A DNA stretch of 64,000 nt from Acanthosoma haemorrhoidale (taxonomy: Eukaryota > Arthropoda > Insecta > Hemiptera > Acanthosomatidae): the NCBI GenBank assembly GCA_930367205.1, contig OV884011.1, positions 38,515,754 through 38,579,753 of the forward strand, in the 5' to 3' direction. The position numbers and the translations under genes were made by a program. A model generated the notes under the pieces. It saw nothing but the letters and a program-made list of their open reading frames with translations. It made no database searches and was not told where the DNA came from. This document shows, piece by piece, positions 24,744 to 44,700 of the stretch (its first letter is position 1; every line of letters begins with the position of its first letter).

Positions 24744-25975
24744 ATAAAAATGTTATGTCTCTAATTTTTACAATGTCCTTACACGGGCACAGACAGATAT
24801 CATTTCGGTGTAGAACGACTAAACTCTGAAAGTTTGTTTGTAAAAAAATTAAATAAATAGTATGAAAAAGTCCAAACTTTGCTATTTCATTCACAAGAAA
24901 AAGATATGTTTTAACAAAGGGTAAGAGAAATAAATCAAAAGGAGATGAAAATATTGTACATTTATTAGAACAAAACAATGTCACATATGATATGTATGTT
25001 ATACGAATACTGTTTGCAATATTTCAAGCTTAATTTATTACAAAATAAAACAGATAGACTAGAAAATATTTCAATCATTGTGTTAGAATTAACCAATGCA
25101 AAGAGTGTTCCTCTAACATACATTATAATAAAAAAAATTAGTTTTTAAAAAATAATTCTTATATATACAAATTCAAAAATACATTTTTCTTTATATTATT
25201 GCCAGAAATATTTACAGCCCCGCATTAACATATCTACAATGGGGCATAAATAAAACTTTTTTATTACCCACATAAAGATATGAAAAAAGATTATGCTAAT
25301 CTTTGGAAACCTATCATATTCACCTTTGTATCAATTCAAAATGATTTTTGATCCTAGGAATGAAAGGTTACAAGTAATTTAAAACAATTATTTCAATAAT
25401 ACTAGACACTAAGTTAATATCCAAATCTTTGTAAACAATATTAATACATTACAAACAATCAAAGTGTCAGCTGACTCTTTTGATCAAAATTGGGGAATAT
25501 CTCATATTTTATATGGTGCATTATCAATTCAATAAAATCTTCCTTACATCTTTAAAATAATTTTGAGCTTTATTCTAGAAACATTTTGAAAATCCCTATC
25601 CAAGTCTGATCTTAATGTATCATTTTGATTTTACATATTTATCTTAGTGAAATTTCTGATTTACCAGATAATTTAAAAACAGGAAAATTTGCTTGTTTGT
25701 GTTCCATTATCCAAAAAATAACATTTGTTTAAAAATAGACATCACAACATTAAATAAATATACATATTACAAAATGACAATCCAATGATGTGGTAATAAA
25801 TAATTCTTGTCTGTACATTTTCATAAATTATTAAAAATTAAGCATACATCAATCTTTAAAAATCATTGAAATATCAATTAAACTTCTTTTTTCACATAAA
25901 TCACAATTTACAAACAGTCAATCTTCATAAACACATACAAATGGTTTTTTATTTGAATGAGAAATTCGTTCTATT
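24744..25975. other. Intergenic DNA and likely 3' UTR of the receptor kinase
   Basis: AT-rich DNA between the array edge and the kinase stop codon. Several minus-strand AATAAA hexamers are present, at 25948-25953, 25260-25265 and near 24961, so the poly(A) site cannot be fixed. A 92-codon minus-strand ORF at 24706-24984 spans the array junction and resembles nothing I know; I treat it as chance. Confidence 0.6.
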
Positions 25976-33465
<7,490 letters not shown>

Positions 33466-35519
33466 CTGGAACATGAAATAAAAATATAAACCAATTTATT
33501 ATGATACAAATTCTACTACATTATAATATACGAGAGTTTAGAAAGTATGGAACACCCACATTTGAATTAGTTAGAAAAAGATTTTTACCAATAGGATATA
33601 ATTACATTAAATGCACACAACATACTGTGGTACATTAATAATTTTTTACTATCGATTTAGAATTGAACTTTCTCTGTAATCCACCTTTAATGGCTTGGAA
33701 GTGAGCTATTAGACAGCATTAAAGACAAAAGCTGGTAACGACTCGACATGTTTGTACAATTCAATTAACATCAACATGATAAATATGCAGTAGTATAAAT
33801 ACACCTTTTCTTATAATGAATGCGATAGTTCAACTTTTAAACAATCTTAGCTATTAGGAGTACCCTGTTTGCGAATTTAGGTCATCGCCCGCGTTATTTC
33901 GAAGGTACGTCTACAAGATGATAACGAAGAAACAAATTGACATTATTCCAGAATTTTCAGGAAAGTATGATAAAAAAATAAATGTGCGTGTATAAAGGGT
34001 CCCATACTGAAAATAAATGAATTATTTCACATTGGGAAATAAACCACTTGGTTTGAGGAAAGTATCTAAGAGAGTGTTTAATGGCCATTTGCATTTTATG
34101 TCCGTTGTTAACTTTCCACATAAATAATTTGAATAACTAATTAACTCATGAATCAGGATTATTTAATATATAATTTTTTATATAGTTTTCTAACTAGATT
34201 CTATTTTTTTTAAAACGAAATAAAGAAAAAGAAAATGAAAAAATGATATAATCTGTAATAATAATAAAGAATAAAACCATATTGGAACATATTAATAAGC
34301 GATTTCTATTGTTGGCTTTCAAAACTTTGTTTTTAGAAATATATTTGAATTTGTTGAATTTATGAAAATACCTTCTGAACTGGGGCTTGGAAAGCTTTAA
34401 AAGTTAGCGAAATAACTCCTCATGTTTTACTTAAATTTGATTTTCATACTTATTACTTATTTTCATACTCCCCCGTTTAAGAATTACGACGAAGTTACTT
34501 TACTAACAGATTTAGGTAGACAATGTTGCCGCTAATAGTCATTATTATTGATACGACGTTAAATAAAGATTAATAAAAATGAAATATCAATTTCCTACGG
34601 CACACATACAGATTGTGAGCTATTGCGAAGCATAACGTTGATTCCTACCTTCTGTGAACTAAGTTGCTTTTCAAACGCCTTTATTGTAGATGAATTAGTA
34701 GAGGATTATAAAAAAAAAAAATGTTGCTGGTTTAATAGTCTACAATTACGGTTCTATAACAATTTTACGTAAACTAAACAGTTATCCAACAGGGCTAGGC
34801 TCGAGCTGGGAAAATGACTTTTCTCATTTAAGCGTAAGAGGGATCTTTCTGATTTTTCGAAAAACATTTCAAAATTTGCTGGAATATCAGCCTGGCTTTT
34901 AGGGAGAGACTCCTGGTTTTCATTTAAGCATGTGGTATAGAAATTAAGGAGGTATAATAACAAAAACCAAATTTAAGATCAGAAGCTATCCAATATTTGA
35001 TATGCTCCCCCCCCCCGTGTTTAAGGATAAATTAAAGACCGAATATATGCAAATAAATAAAAATAAAGTTTCAGTAGTCAACGATGGAAATCACTTATGA
35101 ATTAAGTTTGAAGTCAGTTTAATAGTTTGTTTTTTTTAAAGATTTTAACTAGCTTTTTGCCCTAGGGTCCATACAGGTAAAATAAATAAAAGGTTCTACA
35201 TTAATTTCCACAATCTTCTAGAAGGCTCTTCAGAGTTCTATACGACATTACCTGGACTTAAATGTCACCGGAAATTTCAATTCTACTCAGCGACCCCGAA
35301 AACTATGTGGACCATGTTGAATCTAATTTCGACCATTTTTGAACATTTTTTACATGTGTGTACCAACCCCACCGTATTTTTTTTCTAGATTGTAAGTAAT
35401 ATGTGTACCAAGATTGGTGTAATTTATTTCAGGAATTCCAGAGTCATCCACTTTCTGCATCAAAACATCCATCAATTTGTTTATATACATACAGATAGAT
35501 GTTTTAGTTTTTAGGCACT
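33466..35519. other. Non-coding DNA upstream of the kinase exons
   Basis: AT-rich DNA with no recognised gene; it begins with the intron that precedes the ectodomain exon. A C10 run lies at 35007-35016. From about 35380 to 35500 the text resembles degenerate LINE 3' tails (a phrase like 'accaagattggtgtaa' and then 'tacatacagatag'), but I cannot assign a family. A 69-codon minus-strand ORF at 34754-34963 has no known features. Confidence 0.55.
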
Positions 35520-35790
35520 TTAAGCTGTCCTCCCTATGTTTTTGTTCTGGGTGGTTGTCTCCATAACCGTTGATGATGAGGTTAATGTTCCCCGATTTTT
35601 TTTATAATGTTGGTGGATATTTGACAAATTTAAGGATATGACATTTCTCCCTATTAATATAATTTTAGCGTCTGACTTTTTATTTATAATTTAGTAATAT
35701 ATATTTATTTACATTTAAATGTTTTATTCTTTTAAAGATAGAATTTTTTAATGTTGTTTTATTGTATAATTGTTACAGCCTGAGGTGGGT
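35520..35790. repeat. Dispersed repeat X, copy a
   Basis: About 270 bases aligning in the same orientation with 36890-37130. Shared blocks include 'tataatrttggtgg', 'acatttctccctat', 'tttattgtataa' and 'cacagcctgag' (with changes). Coding capacity is absent. The family is unknown. Confidence 0.6.
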
Positions 35791-36224
35791 TATTCACAAC
35801 GCTAAAAAAAAGGAAAAAGGATTCAAGAAATATATATTTAATGAAATATCCAAATACTAACCTCACATTTTTTTTATCCTAACACATGCCCCTCACTCAC
35901 AAATCGATAAGGAAAGACGGAAACCTGCCTTGAAGAAGACTCAGGGTACCAATTAGTTCTTCGGACTAAAAGACCTCACGTACACTCACGTTAGGGCAGA
36001 AAGGGCTACAGAGAACTACAACAGAAAGGGACAAACGAAGCTTCCCGATTCGTGGTCGGGCACTGACTGAGGCCATTGTTCCGTAGAAACTGGAAAGTGC
36101 GATTGGAATCAGAGCAAGGAACGATTGTAACCGTTGGCAAAAGGGCGGGCTGCTCCCGACAATCGGGCCATTTTAATCCATTCATCGAGAGGCTCTGATA
36201 GTTTTCGTTCATCTTTAGGTACAG

Positions 36225-37370
36225 ATAACAAAATCATATTAAAACCAATTGAGACATATGAGTACGAACTAGACTTATGGAGTACAAACGGCCAAAAATC
36301 AAAAGCACCCGATCTAATGTCCTGGAAACAATAGATGCCCTTTTTAAAGTCAGCAAAATAATTGATTTATAATGATCTCGATATACCTCGTAAGTTCACG
36401 AAAACCCCCAGCACAGTCATCACACAGCTTCAACTATCTCTATAATCATCCACGATGGATAAAGCGATAGTGACTTGTAAATATACAACTACGTGAATCC
36501 TGGCATGATCACTTTCTATAATAATGTCATGAGCATCTGTGGCTCTTGCGCTCTTACATATGGGCCAACAAAGAAGGATAGAAGATCTTCCGTACCTCTG
36601 TTTCCTCCACTGCGAGGAAGGTGACAATCGTGGAGGGTTGAGAGGTTTCTGGGCTGTGTATAATTTAGTTTTAAATTACACCAATTGTTCACCTCTCTTC
36701 TTTCAGAAAAAAAATGGCAATGACATTTTTATTTACTGCTAGCACTTTCGAAAAGCCTATCTACCATCGTCTTGAACAGGAGTGTTTCGAGATTAAATAC
36801 GACAAAATTAAAGTAATCAAAATGTTAATATTAAAACTGATAATACCCAGGCTTTGTGTACTGGCGTGTTCAATTTACCTCCACTTAAATTGTTGCCTTT
36901 TAATCAGTCCTCCGTAGGTTGTAGTTCTGGATAATGGATTGAAGGTAAAGTGGCTCGATTTTTTTATAATATTGGTGGGTACTTGAGAAATTTTGAACGT
37001 ATAACATTTCTCCCTATCAATGCAATTTAAATTTTTTATAGAAATAGGTATTTATTTATATTTAAATCTTTTAAAGATTGACTATTTCAATGTTATTTTA
37101 TTGTATAAGTGTCACAGCCTGAGCTGAGGCTGACTCCAGCAGTAAAGTTGACGAAAAATGAATAATTGTTTATATTTAAAACTACATTATACTGAAGATG
37201 GTAAAGTTCAGTATAATTGGAAGAGTATCACTTAGGTACTGTGTATATTGAATGAATGAGCAAGTGAATGCTAAAATGTAATTACGATATTAACGTGATC
37301 GTTGGTCACAATTTATCACCCTATGGGGTAGATTGTAATTTCATTTCAATAAAATGATTTTGCCTTTCTC
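36225..37370 (+). pseudogene. Jockey-like LINE fragment A, interrupted by an insertion
   Basis: At about 36235-36330 a translation with KPIETYEYELDLWS and QKS aligns with the KPIWTYGIELWG and QKS segment of the LINE at 54110-55265. The following text up to 36661 also follows that element, including the downstream block with 'gaaggtgacaa' and 'ctgggctgtgta'. The alignment resumes at 37239 with 'gaatgaatgagc-agtgaatg' and runs to about 37360 ('agattgtaattt'). It is more diverged than fragment B and cannot code. Confidence 0.6.
36662..37238. mobile_element. 577-bp insertion (element X) in LINE fragment A
   Basis: The LINE tail is broken here, and both sides of the break carry the 8-base direct repeat CTGTGTAT (36654-36661 and 37239-37246), consistent with a target-site duplication. 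The left end is shared with 55725-55800 and the right half with 35520-35790, so this is a dispersed family. No clear terminal inverted repeats and no coding sequence. A 10-bp hairpin lies near the right end (37187-37216). An 8-bp duplication would fit a hAT-type non-autonomous element, but the ends do not show it. Confidence 0.55.
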
Positions 37371-40300
37371 TCTCTCAAAATTTCAGATTGATGAAATTAT
37401 TTTTACGATCGCTTTTGTAGAGTTATAGGATAAAGCGCTGTATTTGGACGCAGGAATGGTTGACTTGGCACAATGCGAACAAACCATACAAGTAAACACT
37501 GGAGAGTAAATTCTCTGTCGGCAATACTTTACCACTTGAGTTAGCGGAATGTGATATATTATGAATATCGGAAGGGATGACAGAAAATTCTACCCGAACA
37601 AACACCTTTTCCCAGTAGGTCGGAAAGTATCTAACGGGAGAAACCGCTCTTTTGACTTATGCTAGACTCTACACCAGCTCCAACAGTCAATCAGGTACGT
37701 TACAGGAACAAACAAGCCACCCTGAACCTTTCACCTCTGCGCGCAGGTAATCGACCAGCAGACCTATATAAACTCTGAAGAACAGTGATCTTCACCTCAT
37801 TCTCACCCAGTCCTCATCTGTCCACCTCCGCAGAAACCTCGCCTGTATTAATATTCTTTATTGTAGTGAGATCGCTAATTGTAGATACATACAGACAGAC
37901 GAAAGAGCCATGCCTGGTTTCTGATTGAAAGTATTCCTTAAGAACAAAAACAATGAGGCCCTAAAAGAAGTTTATTGATTCTATTTCGTTCACAGAGTGT
38001 GGAAAGCGAGGCTACATGCCGCTGAGCAGATGAATAATCATATGGTTAATTCCAATACCGCAGTTTCACTTCACGGTAAGGAGAGTGCGCGGTAGAAATG
38101 CGGAACGATAAAACACGAATCGCTACAGCCAATATGTACCAGATAAACAACGTTTTCGTACTGCAGCCAGTTACCTAGATCGACTGGTAACTGTTACATG
38201 GTAGCAGCTACTGTTTCTAACAAAAAAAAAGTTACATAAAACTGGTAAAACCACAGTTTCTGAGCAGCTAATAGCACTGCTCTATATATTTGTTAGGAGT
38301 TATTAACGACCGGAATTACAGCTGCACGTATTGAAGGGCGCTTGCAATGCACACTTCGGCTGGAGGGAACATTTTCCCACAATTAGCGCTTACGCAATGT
38401 CGCTCTCTCAAGGGGATTTTATGCAGTCCATTAGAGCGTTCACTACAATAGTAATTTCGCTAATAATGACCCTTATTCAAATTAGTTTTCTCTTCGACTA
38501 GTCAAACCAAATTAAACGATCATTTCCTTTTTGGACAATTATCAAACACTTCAGAGTTAGGTACGAAATAAAGTTCAAAATAATTATCGGACACAGAATG
38601 AAGTGTAGGATAGCACATAGAAATTGTCTTGTGTAGCTTTATTTCTTTTATCTTTATATTTTAATTTATTTATTATTAAAGTGAACGAACGTATTTCAAT
38701 CAATGCACTAAATTTTAGTATTATATTATACAATTTTTATTGTATTTATCTATCTGTATAGGTTATTTTTATTTTACTATGTGTAAATCTGGGTATGTAT
38801 GTGTTTACATATTCCTTGAGAATAAGTGTGCTCATTTTTATTTTTCAAAGAAATTATTTTTTTATTGTTTTCATATTTTTTGTTTAAATTTATTTCATTT
38901 TCTAGGTTTTCTTAAATGCTTATATATGTGTGGGCGTAGCAGACTGGGCCAATCAGCAGACCCGAAATGCGCCTCTAGCGCGTCATCTAGGGGCAGCACC
39001 CGTGCTGTTGGAAGGCCCAGTGGATTCACCCTATTATGGGTACCGGTAGTGTCCAGACTGTGGGAAAGGAGCCCGCCTTCTTGCTACCGTACTGTATAGC
39101 TTATAATTTACCAAACAGTTATCTCAGTTATTCAAAACATCGTGTTTCTATATTGAATCCCGATTTGTCTATCTCTGATACCACATAGCCCAGATATATA
39201 TAGGGCGGTGGCAGACATGACCAACCATTGAAATGAAAGAACATGCCCCAAAAGCATGCTCTGGCGGAAGCACACTAAAACCGTCTGACGGATATCGCAT
39301 CTCCCAGATATACATATATTTAAAGAATTAAAGATAGTTAAAGAATTAGCCACTTACGTAAAAGAAATATTTGTTCTTCAGCGACACGGACTCAGGGCTA
39401 AAAAGATATATTATTTATTATCAAACATTCACTAAACAACAACCGACTGGTACTACTTACTGTATGGGATGAGCTTTGCCCTTCGATCACTCTCCACGAT
39501 CTGCACAACCTTCGGTCTTCCTCTTCTTTTTGGAAGAGCATTGCCCCAAGGATCCTTTTCACATGATTTACCCATAGCATCTTTTGAGCTATGATGATCC
39601 TAAAAATGTCGTTCCCCTTCAAGATCTCCTCAATACCAGCATTAGTCCTGATTGTTTACTCTTTCATTAATCAATTCAGATTCTATTGTAATAGAGCATA
39701 CCACCAAATGCCCGTAAGTGTGCGTTTCCTACACAGCCGATCGCCAAAGTTAAAGGGACATGCAATAGCGTGAGGAGGAAACCCAGTTTCCTCCAGAGGA
39801 GCCAGTATATTTTATATAATGACCAGGAAGAATTATGGACTCTTTTGAGGACAATCTACGTGCTCAAGTTGTAAGTGATTTAAAAGGCCTTTAATTCTAC
39901 GCTCACTTTGTGAACGGTTCGCTCCGAACCGATGGAGGCTTATTAATAGCATCACGTCCGCGCCTTTGAACGAGCTTTGATCAACCATTCTTTAAAAGCC
40001 ACTGGATCCAAAGAGATAGAAGAAATACTGGCGGGAGGCTGGTAAGATACACTTATACAATTGCGTACGTAACATAGAAATAAATCAAGCAGAAGAATGT
40101 ATGCCGAGATATATTACTTAGAGTTAAGATGATAAATGAAATACTGGCAAACTCGAAGGTAGAGGTTCTATTTTCATATAGTCCTTCCTTGGCCTGTCAG
40201 CATATATGTATGTTATACGATTTTTTCAATAATAAAACCTCAACAAGAATATCAACATTAGTTGAGTATGCCTATGACGTGTTTTGGTTAGGAATAGTTC

Positions 40301-40757
40301 CTAAAATGCACACACAAGTGAATCTGCTTCTTGACTTTTTTCAATGTAGATTTAAATTTAAAAAAATGTATTGCACAGTGTATAAAACTGAAAAAAAAAT
40401 GAGTTTTTAGGGTCATAGGTAAAGACCACTTAACCTGATGCGCCTGAAATGAGCTTTAATTAACCCTAAGATTTTGCTTTGCAAACTTTGACGAATTTCT
40501 TTTAAGTATGAAAGAGGTAATGTTAACTACTCGAGCTCACTTAACAGTATATTATTATTAATTCCACCCCTTTTTATGTCTTTGATCGATCAGCAATCAC
40601 AGATTTATGATTATGACTGACATTTCCTTCCATTGCCAATCAACTTTATATACCATAACGAGATAGAGTACCAGCAGGGGACTCCCCTTAGTGAAAGGCA
40701 CTCATTAGCCCAAAATAATTTTCCCACATCCTATTTTATAAGTTTGAGAGCTAAGGG

Positions 40758-40794
<37 letters not shown>

Positions 40795-41368
40795 CCAGCA
40801 GATGGCAGTGTGTGACAATTCCACAATGTTTCGAAAGGTACCAACAGGTGGCTGTCCCTAAATGAAGAAGAGGCGACCATTAACCAGAGGAAGACGAGAA
40901 TGATCCGGATGAAAGAGACACTGATGAATAGAAAGGACTACCGAAAATAGACAGCGAAGAGGTTGCACAAACTGAACAGAAAAGGATTGGTGTGAAAGGT
41001 GACTCAGCCCCGTCACATTAGCTCTGATGATACGGCACTTCCTTGAGGCGGGCACGGTGCCAGTAGGCAATACTAATTATTACTATAAAATTAATACTAA
41101 TTATTAAAACTATAAAAAGCAAAATGAAACCTGATTTCCCAAATAAAAGCTAAGATGGTATGGGTAAGTTAACAGAATAACTGAGGATTTTCCACTCCAA
41201 AACGAGTTTCATTGGTAAGAAGGAAAAGAGAACAACCAGTGAAGAGACGGATGGGAGGTTTGCGAGAAAAATATTAATTGGTAAGGCAGGCCTGAATATG
41301 GGGTTCTGTCCATAATTAAAATGTATTAGGTCAAATTTAGTTATGGTTTTGGATCCCACTATTCAGTC
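37371..41368. other. Non-coding DNA with degenerate repeats
   Basis: No recognised gene. Notable items are a string 'agatacatacagacagacga' near 37882 that is common in LINE 3' tails, a GC-richer block at about 38930-39090, and a 34-base poly(A) at 40758-40791. Short ORFs here, the longest 119 codons at 38740-39099, look random. Confidence 0.5.
40758..40791 (+). repeat. Poly(A) run of 34 bases
   Basis: Uninterrupted A34. It could be the tail of a plus-strand retroposed sequence, but I recognise no body in front of it. Confidence 0.9.
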
Positions 41369-41480
41369 ATAATTATTATCCAAAGAAAATATATGCTTCT
41401 TGGGTCAGTACTCGAACCGGGAACCTCATGCCCAGTCAAGGGCTTTACCAACACTGAGCTACCCTGCACGAGCGAGCGAC
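41369..41480 (-). mobile_element. tRNA-derived SINE, minus member of a head-to-head pair
   Basis: On the minus strand a tRNA-like head contains GGTAGCTCAGT (box A) and CCCGGTTCGAGTA (box B). A body 'tattttctttggataataattat' follows. Head and body both match the plus-strand element that starts about 75 bases to the right. Confidence 0.7.
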
Positions 41481-41554
41481 TCCTCCAAATTACCTCCGAG
41501 GTACATTAATTGCATTCTTTGAGAGAGTTTGACTAAAGAAAATTTGAATTGGGA

Positions 41555-41670
41555 AGGTCGTTCAGGTGTGCTGGGTAGCTCAGTTGATAAAACCCTTCGC
41601 CTGGAAACTTAGGAGGGCCCGGATTTGAGGTCCTTCCAGGATATTGTTTCTTTGGCTAATAATTATATAT
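41555..41670 (+). mobile_element. tRNA-derived SINE, plus member of a head-to-head pair
   Basis: Plus-strand head with GGGTAGCTCAGTTG (box A) and a decayed box B (ggatttgagg). The body 'tgtttctttggctaataattat' matches the minus-strand partner. The element ends in an AT-rich tandem repeat. Two independent insertions, or one inverted duplication, are possible. Confidence 0.68.
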
Positions 41671-41722
41671 TATAATTATTATTATAATTATATTATAATT
41701 ATTATTATAATTATATTATAAA
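41657..41722. repeat. AT-only tandem repeat at SINE tail
   Basis: Two copies of a 23-base unit made of ATT and TAAT words, directly after the SINE body. It probably expanded from the SINE 3' microsatellite. Confidence 0.7.
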
Positions 41723-44700
41723 TTAATATTTTCAACGACATTTTATTAACGAGTTATTTGACTCGTGACTATGTTTAAAACATTCAGGATTTGAGTTGTG
41801 ATTCAAAAACCAACTAGTCAGAGTGTGGAGAATAGTGGCTTTTAAATTTGACGAAATCTGCTTGGTTAATTCAAAATATTGTTAATAACTGTACGTAAAG
41901 TGAATAGTCGATCACCTTATATAGACCTACTTTAGTGACTGCTTGGTACTTCTGCTAACTCATCGTTAAAAATTAAAGTCAAGTTTGATGTATGTCACAT
42001 GTAAGAGTTTCGTTACAGACTTATTGTATCTACATTCCACTAAAGTCACAAAAAATATTGCATATTTTTAACGAGGCTGTCGGGACCTTCGAATTGATAC
42101 CCTGCTCAAAATATGATATAGAACATACTTCACTTAGCTTATTAGAAAGTTATTAATTATTTTATTGACACTTAATCATGTTTTATGGAGATGACTGTAG
42201 TTTTCATATATTGTAGTGTCTCAATTTCATTTCAAGTAGAATTGGACTGACTAACTGGTTTTTGAAAGAAAAAAAAAACGTAACCCTAATAATAGATGAT
42301 TTTTTTGTCATGAGATCAAGTCACACTTGGGTAAGATGATTTTATACAAAGACGATCCCATGGAGTTAACTCATAAATTCTAATCAGGCTGAAACATTTT
42401 GTTAACAGCTGGTTCGTTATTTGAAGCCTTTCAATGTGGGTAAGATGGCTTTAGCAACATACACACATTTTCATCAGTTCTCCTCAAAAACGAACATAGG
42501 AAGAAGACCTCCTGACCCAGTTGTAGGATCGCCTTGGCTGAGTCCTCTTTATCGTGGAACGAGACAAAGAATAAGAAAATCCTTAAGGAATGCCCTTGCC
42601 GATTGTCTTTTAAATCCCAGGACCAGAGGGAGAATTAATAAGGCAGGATTCTATTGTGCAAGTGGTGCATGGGGTCTGTCACACCTTGACTTACATCGAC
42701 GACATTTTTAGAATAAATTAACAACAGCAAGAAAATTCTTTGGGAACACATTAAAATAAAGAGAATTTTGCATCAAATGAGATTGACTTCAGGTGGGCCA
42801 ATTTTATGTACATCCTTTAAGGGGTGACTCTGTGATGAGTGTCCAGGACTTCGTCGGACTTTTCAAGCTAGAGGCAAGAAATTTTACAGGGGGAGGACCC
42901 ATTTGTTATTGGAGTGTCATAAAAAATAAATTATTGTTCTAGTCATTCAAATATCACTAAAATCGTGCTCGCGACTTCACTACCTCAACCAGAGGAGTTT
43001 AAGTTGATGGCCTTATGAGTTACAAAAAACTCAACTTCATGAAAAATGTTGAAGGGTCATTAAATAATTTGTAAGTTATAAAAAATTAAGTAGGGTATCC
43101 ATTTAAAGAGCTGGTAGTTCTAAATAGTAATATTTAATATGTGAAGGGAATTAAGTAGACTATAATTGCGTAAAGTCATTGAGGCTATCAAAAACGATGA
43201 TTTCATAATTCCAGTTTTATTTAGAGGGTAGATATTTCACCTGAAAATTTTAACCGATAATCCGGAGGTATTAAAAATAGAATATGAAAAATAGTGAAGG
43301 GTCAATTATTAATAATTTTATTTGGTTATTAAAAGTAAATAATTTACATCAAATTGAGCAGGCTATCAAATTAAAAAGCTCGACGTCTTCATTAATTATA
43401 ATATTAATGATAGATGTGTTGGGTCTTTAGGTGACTGAAATTAGAAAAAAGTCATCCAAAGTCATATATATTAAGTCTTTGTTGAATTGTTACGGAACCG
43501 TCTACGAACATAAGACAAGAGGTCTTTTCCCAGTTTATTATGAGACACAGTATAAAAATATGCCTATAGACAATCGATAGCTAATGCGGTCATTGATCTT
43601 TATGCCGATAGGAATAATAATAAAAAAAGTATAAACCTGCCTTCTGAGCCACTGAGAATATTTAACGAGTGCCCACGTATGTTAGACATATGTTAGATGA
43701 ATATCGACTTCAAAGAATTCCTAGGACAGCAGATAATAAGACCGGACCCTCAAATTAAAATTGAAATGTAGCCTCTGGACTTATAGCCTTCCACCACCTC
43801 CAGGATGTAAATATCGCCATAGAATTTGGTGGATGGAAGAGGGCTATGAATATTTAAACAGGAGAGATTCCTCAATCTTCCTCCAGGAAATGGACAGTTG
43901 AAACGGCGCAGGAAGATGCTCCCAAAAACGCCAAGGTGAGCTGCCTTCGAGTTCGACCCTGACCTAGAACTCCATAAGATCGGCATCCAGTCAACAGCCG
44001 ATTTCGCCTCTATTGAAGGATATGTACGCTTCGGGGTCATTGATACCTTTGCCTGATGGGAATTTTAATAACAAAAAAAAAAAAAGGTTTCAAATTCAAG
44101 TCACAGTAACAATAATACTTATTATTTATGATTGAGAAAATGATTGCCATTGTTATTGGTAAAGAGTTCTGGTTATAATGGAACAGCTTAGTATCTTTTT
44201 ATTTATGACAAAAATAATTGTAAATTACAGGTTATTTTACCGATTTTTTTTCAGATCAAGCCGCTAGTAATATCTTATTTCTAACCTCTAACAATCTTAA
44301 CTCAATCAATAATCCTTTTTTTGGGATGAGTATAACATATGGTTAGCAATAAAATATTTAAAGAATCATTTTGAAAACAAAGTAATCACAGCAATAAACT
44401 TATCATTTAAATAAAACATCTTAGTACGTGGTTTTTCTTTTTTAGTACTAGGAGACCCGGTGATAATTTAGTTTATAATTTTGAAATTCCGTTAGTATTG
44501 CATTGTAGTTGGGTAAATTCTGATAATAATGATACTAAGAAGATATATAAGTGATTTACAGTAAGTCTGATATAATCCTACGTCTTTGGCGATATTTTTA
44601 GTTTATAATTTTAAAGTGCATTAAAAAATTTTAAATACAGCAACATACATTCATTCAAGTTCGATAAATTCTGAAAGGAAAGGTACAAAGCAAGATGGCG

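Noticed and set aside
24706..24984. 92-codon minus-strand ORF at the array edge
   Set aside because: It spans the junction between array and unique DNA, is hydrophobic by AT bias, and has no family resemblance.
42421..42711. 96-codon plus-strand ORF (many Arg and Pro residues)
   Set aside because: No domain, signal peptide or splice context that I can support; left as unexplained sequence.
43750..44040. 96-codon minus-strand ORF, with an alternative plus-strand reading containing STADFASIEGYVRFG
   Set aside because: Neither reading matches a family I know; possibly an old repeat.
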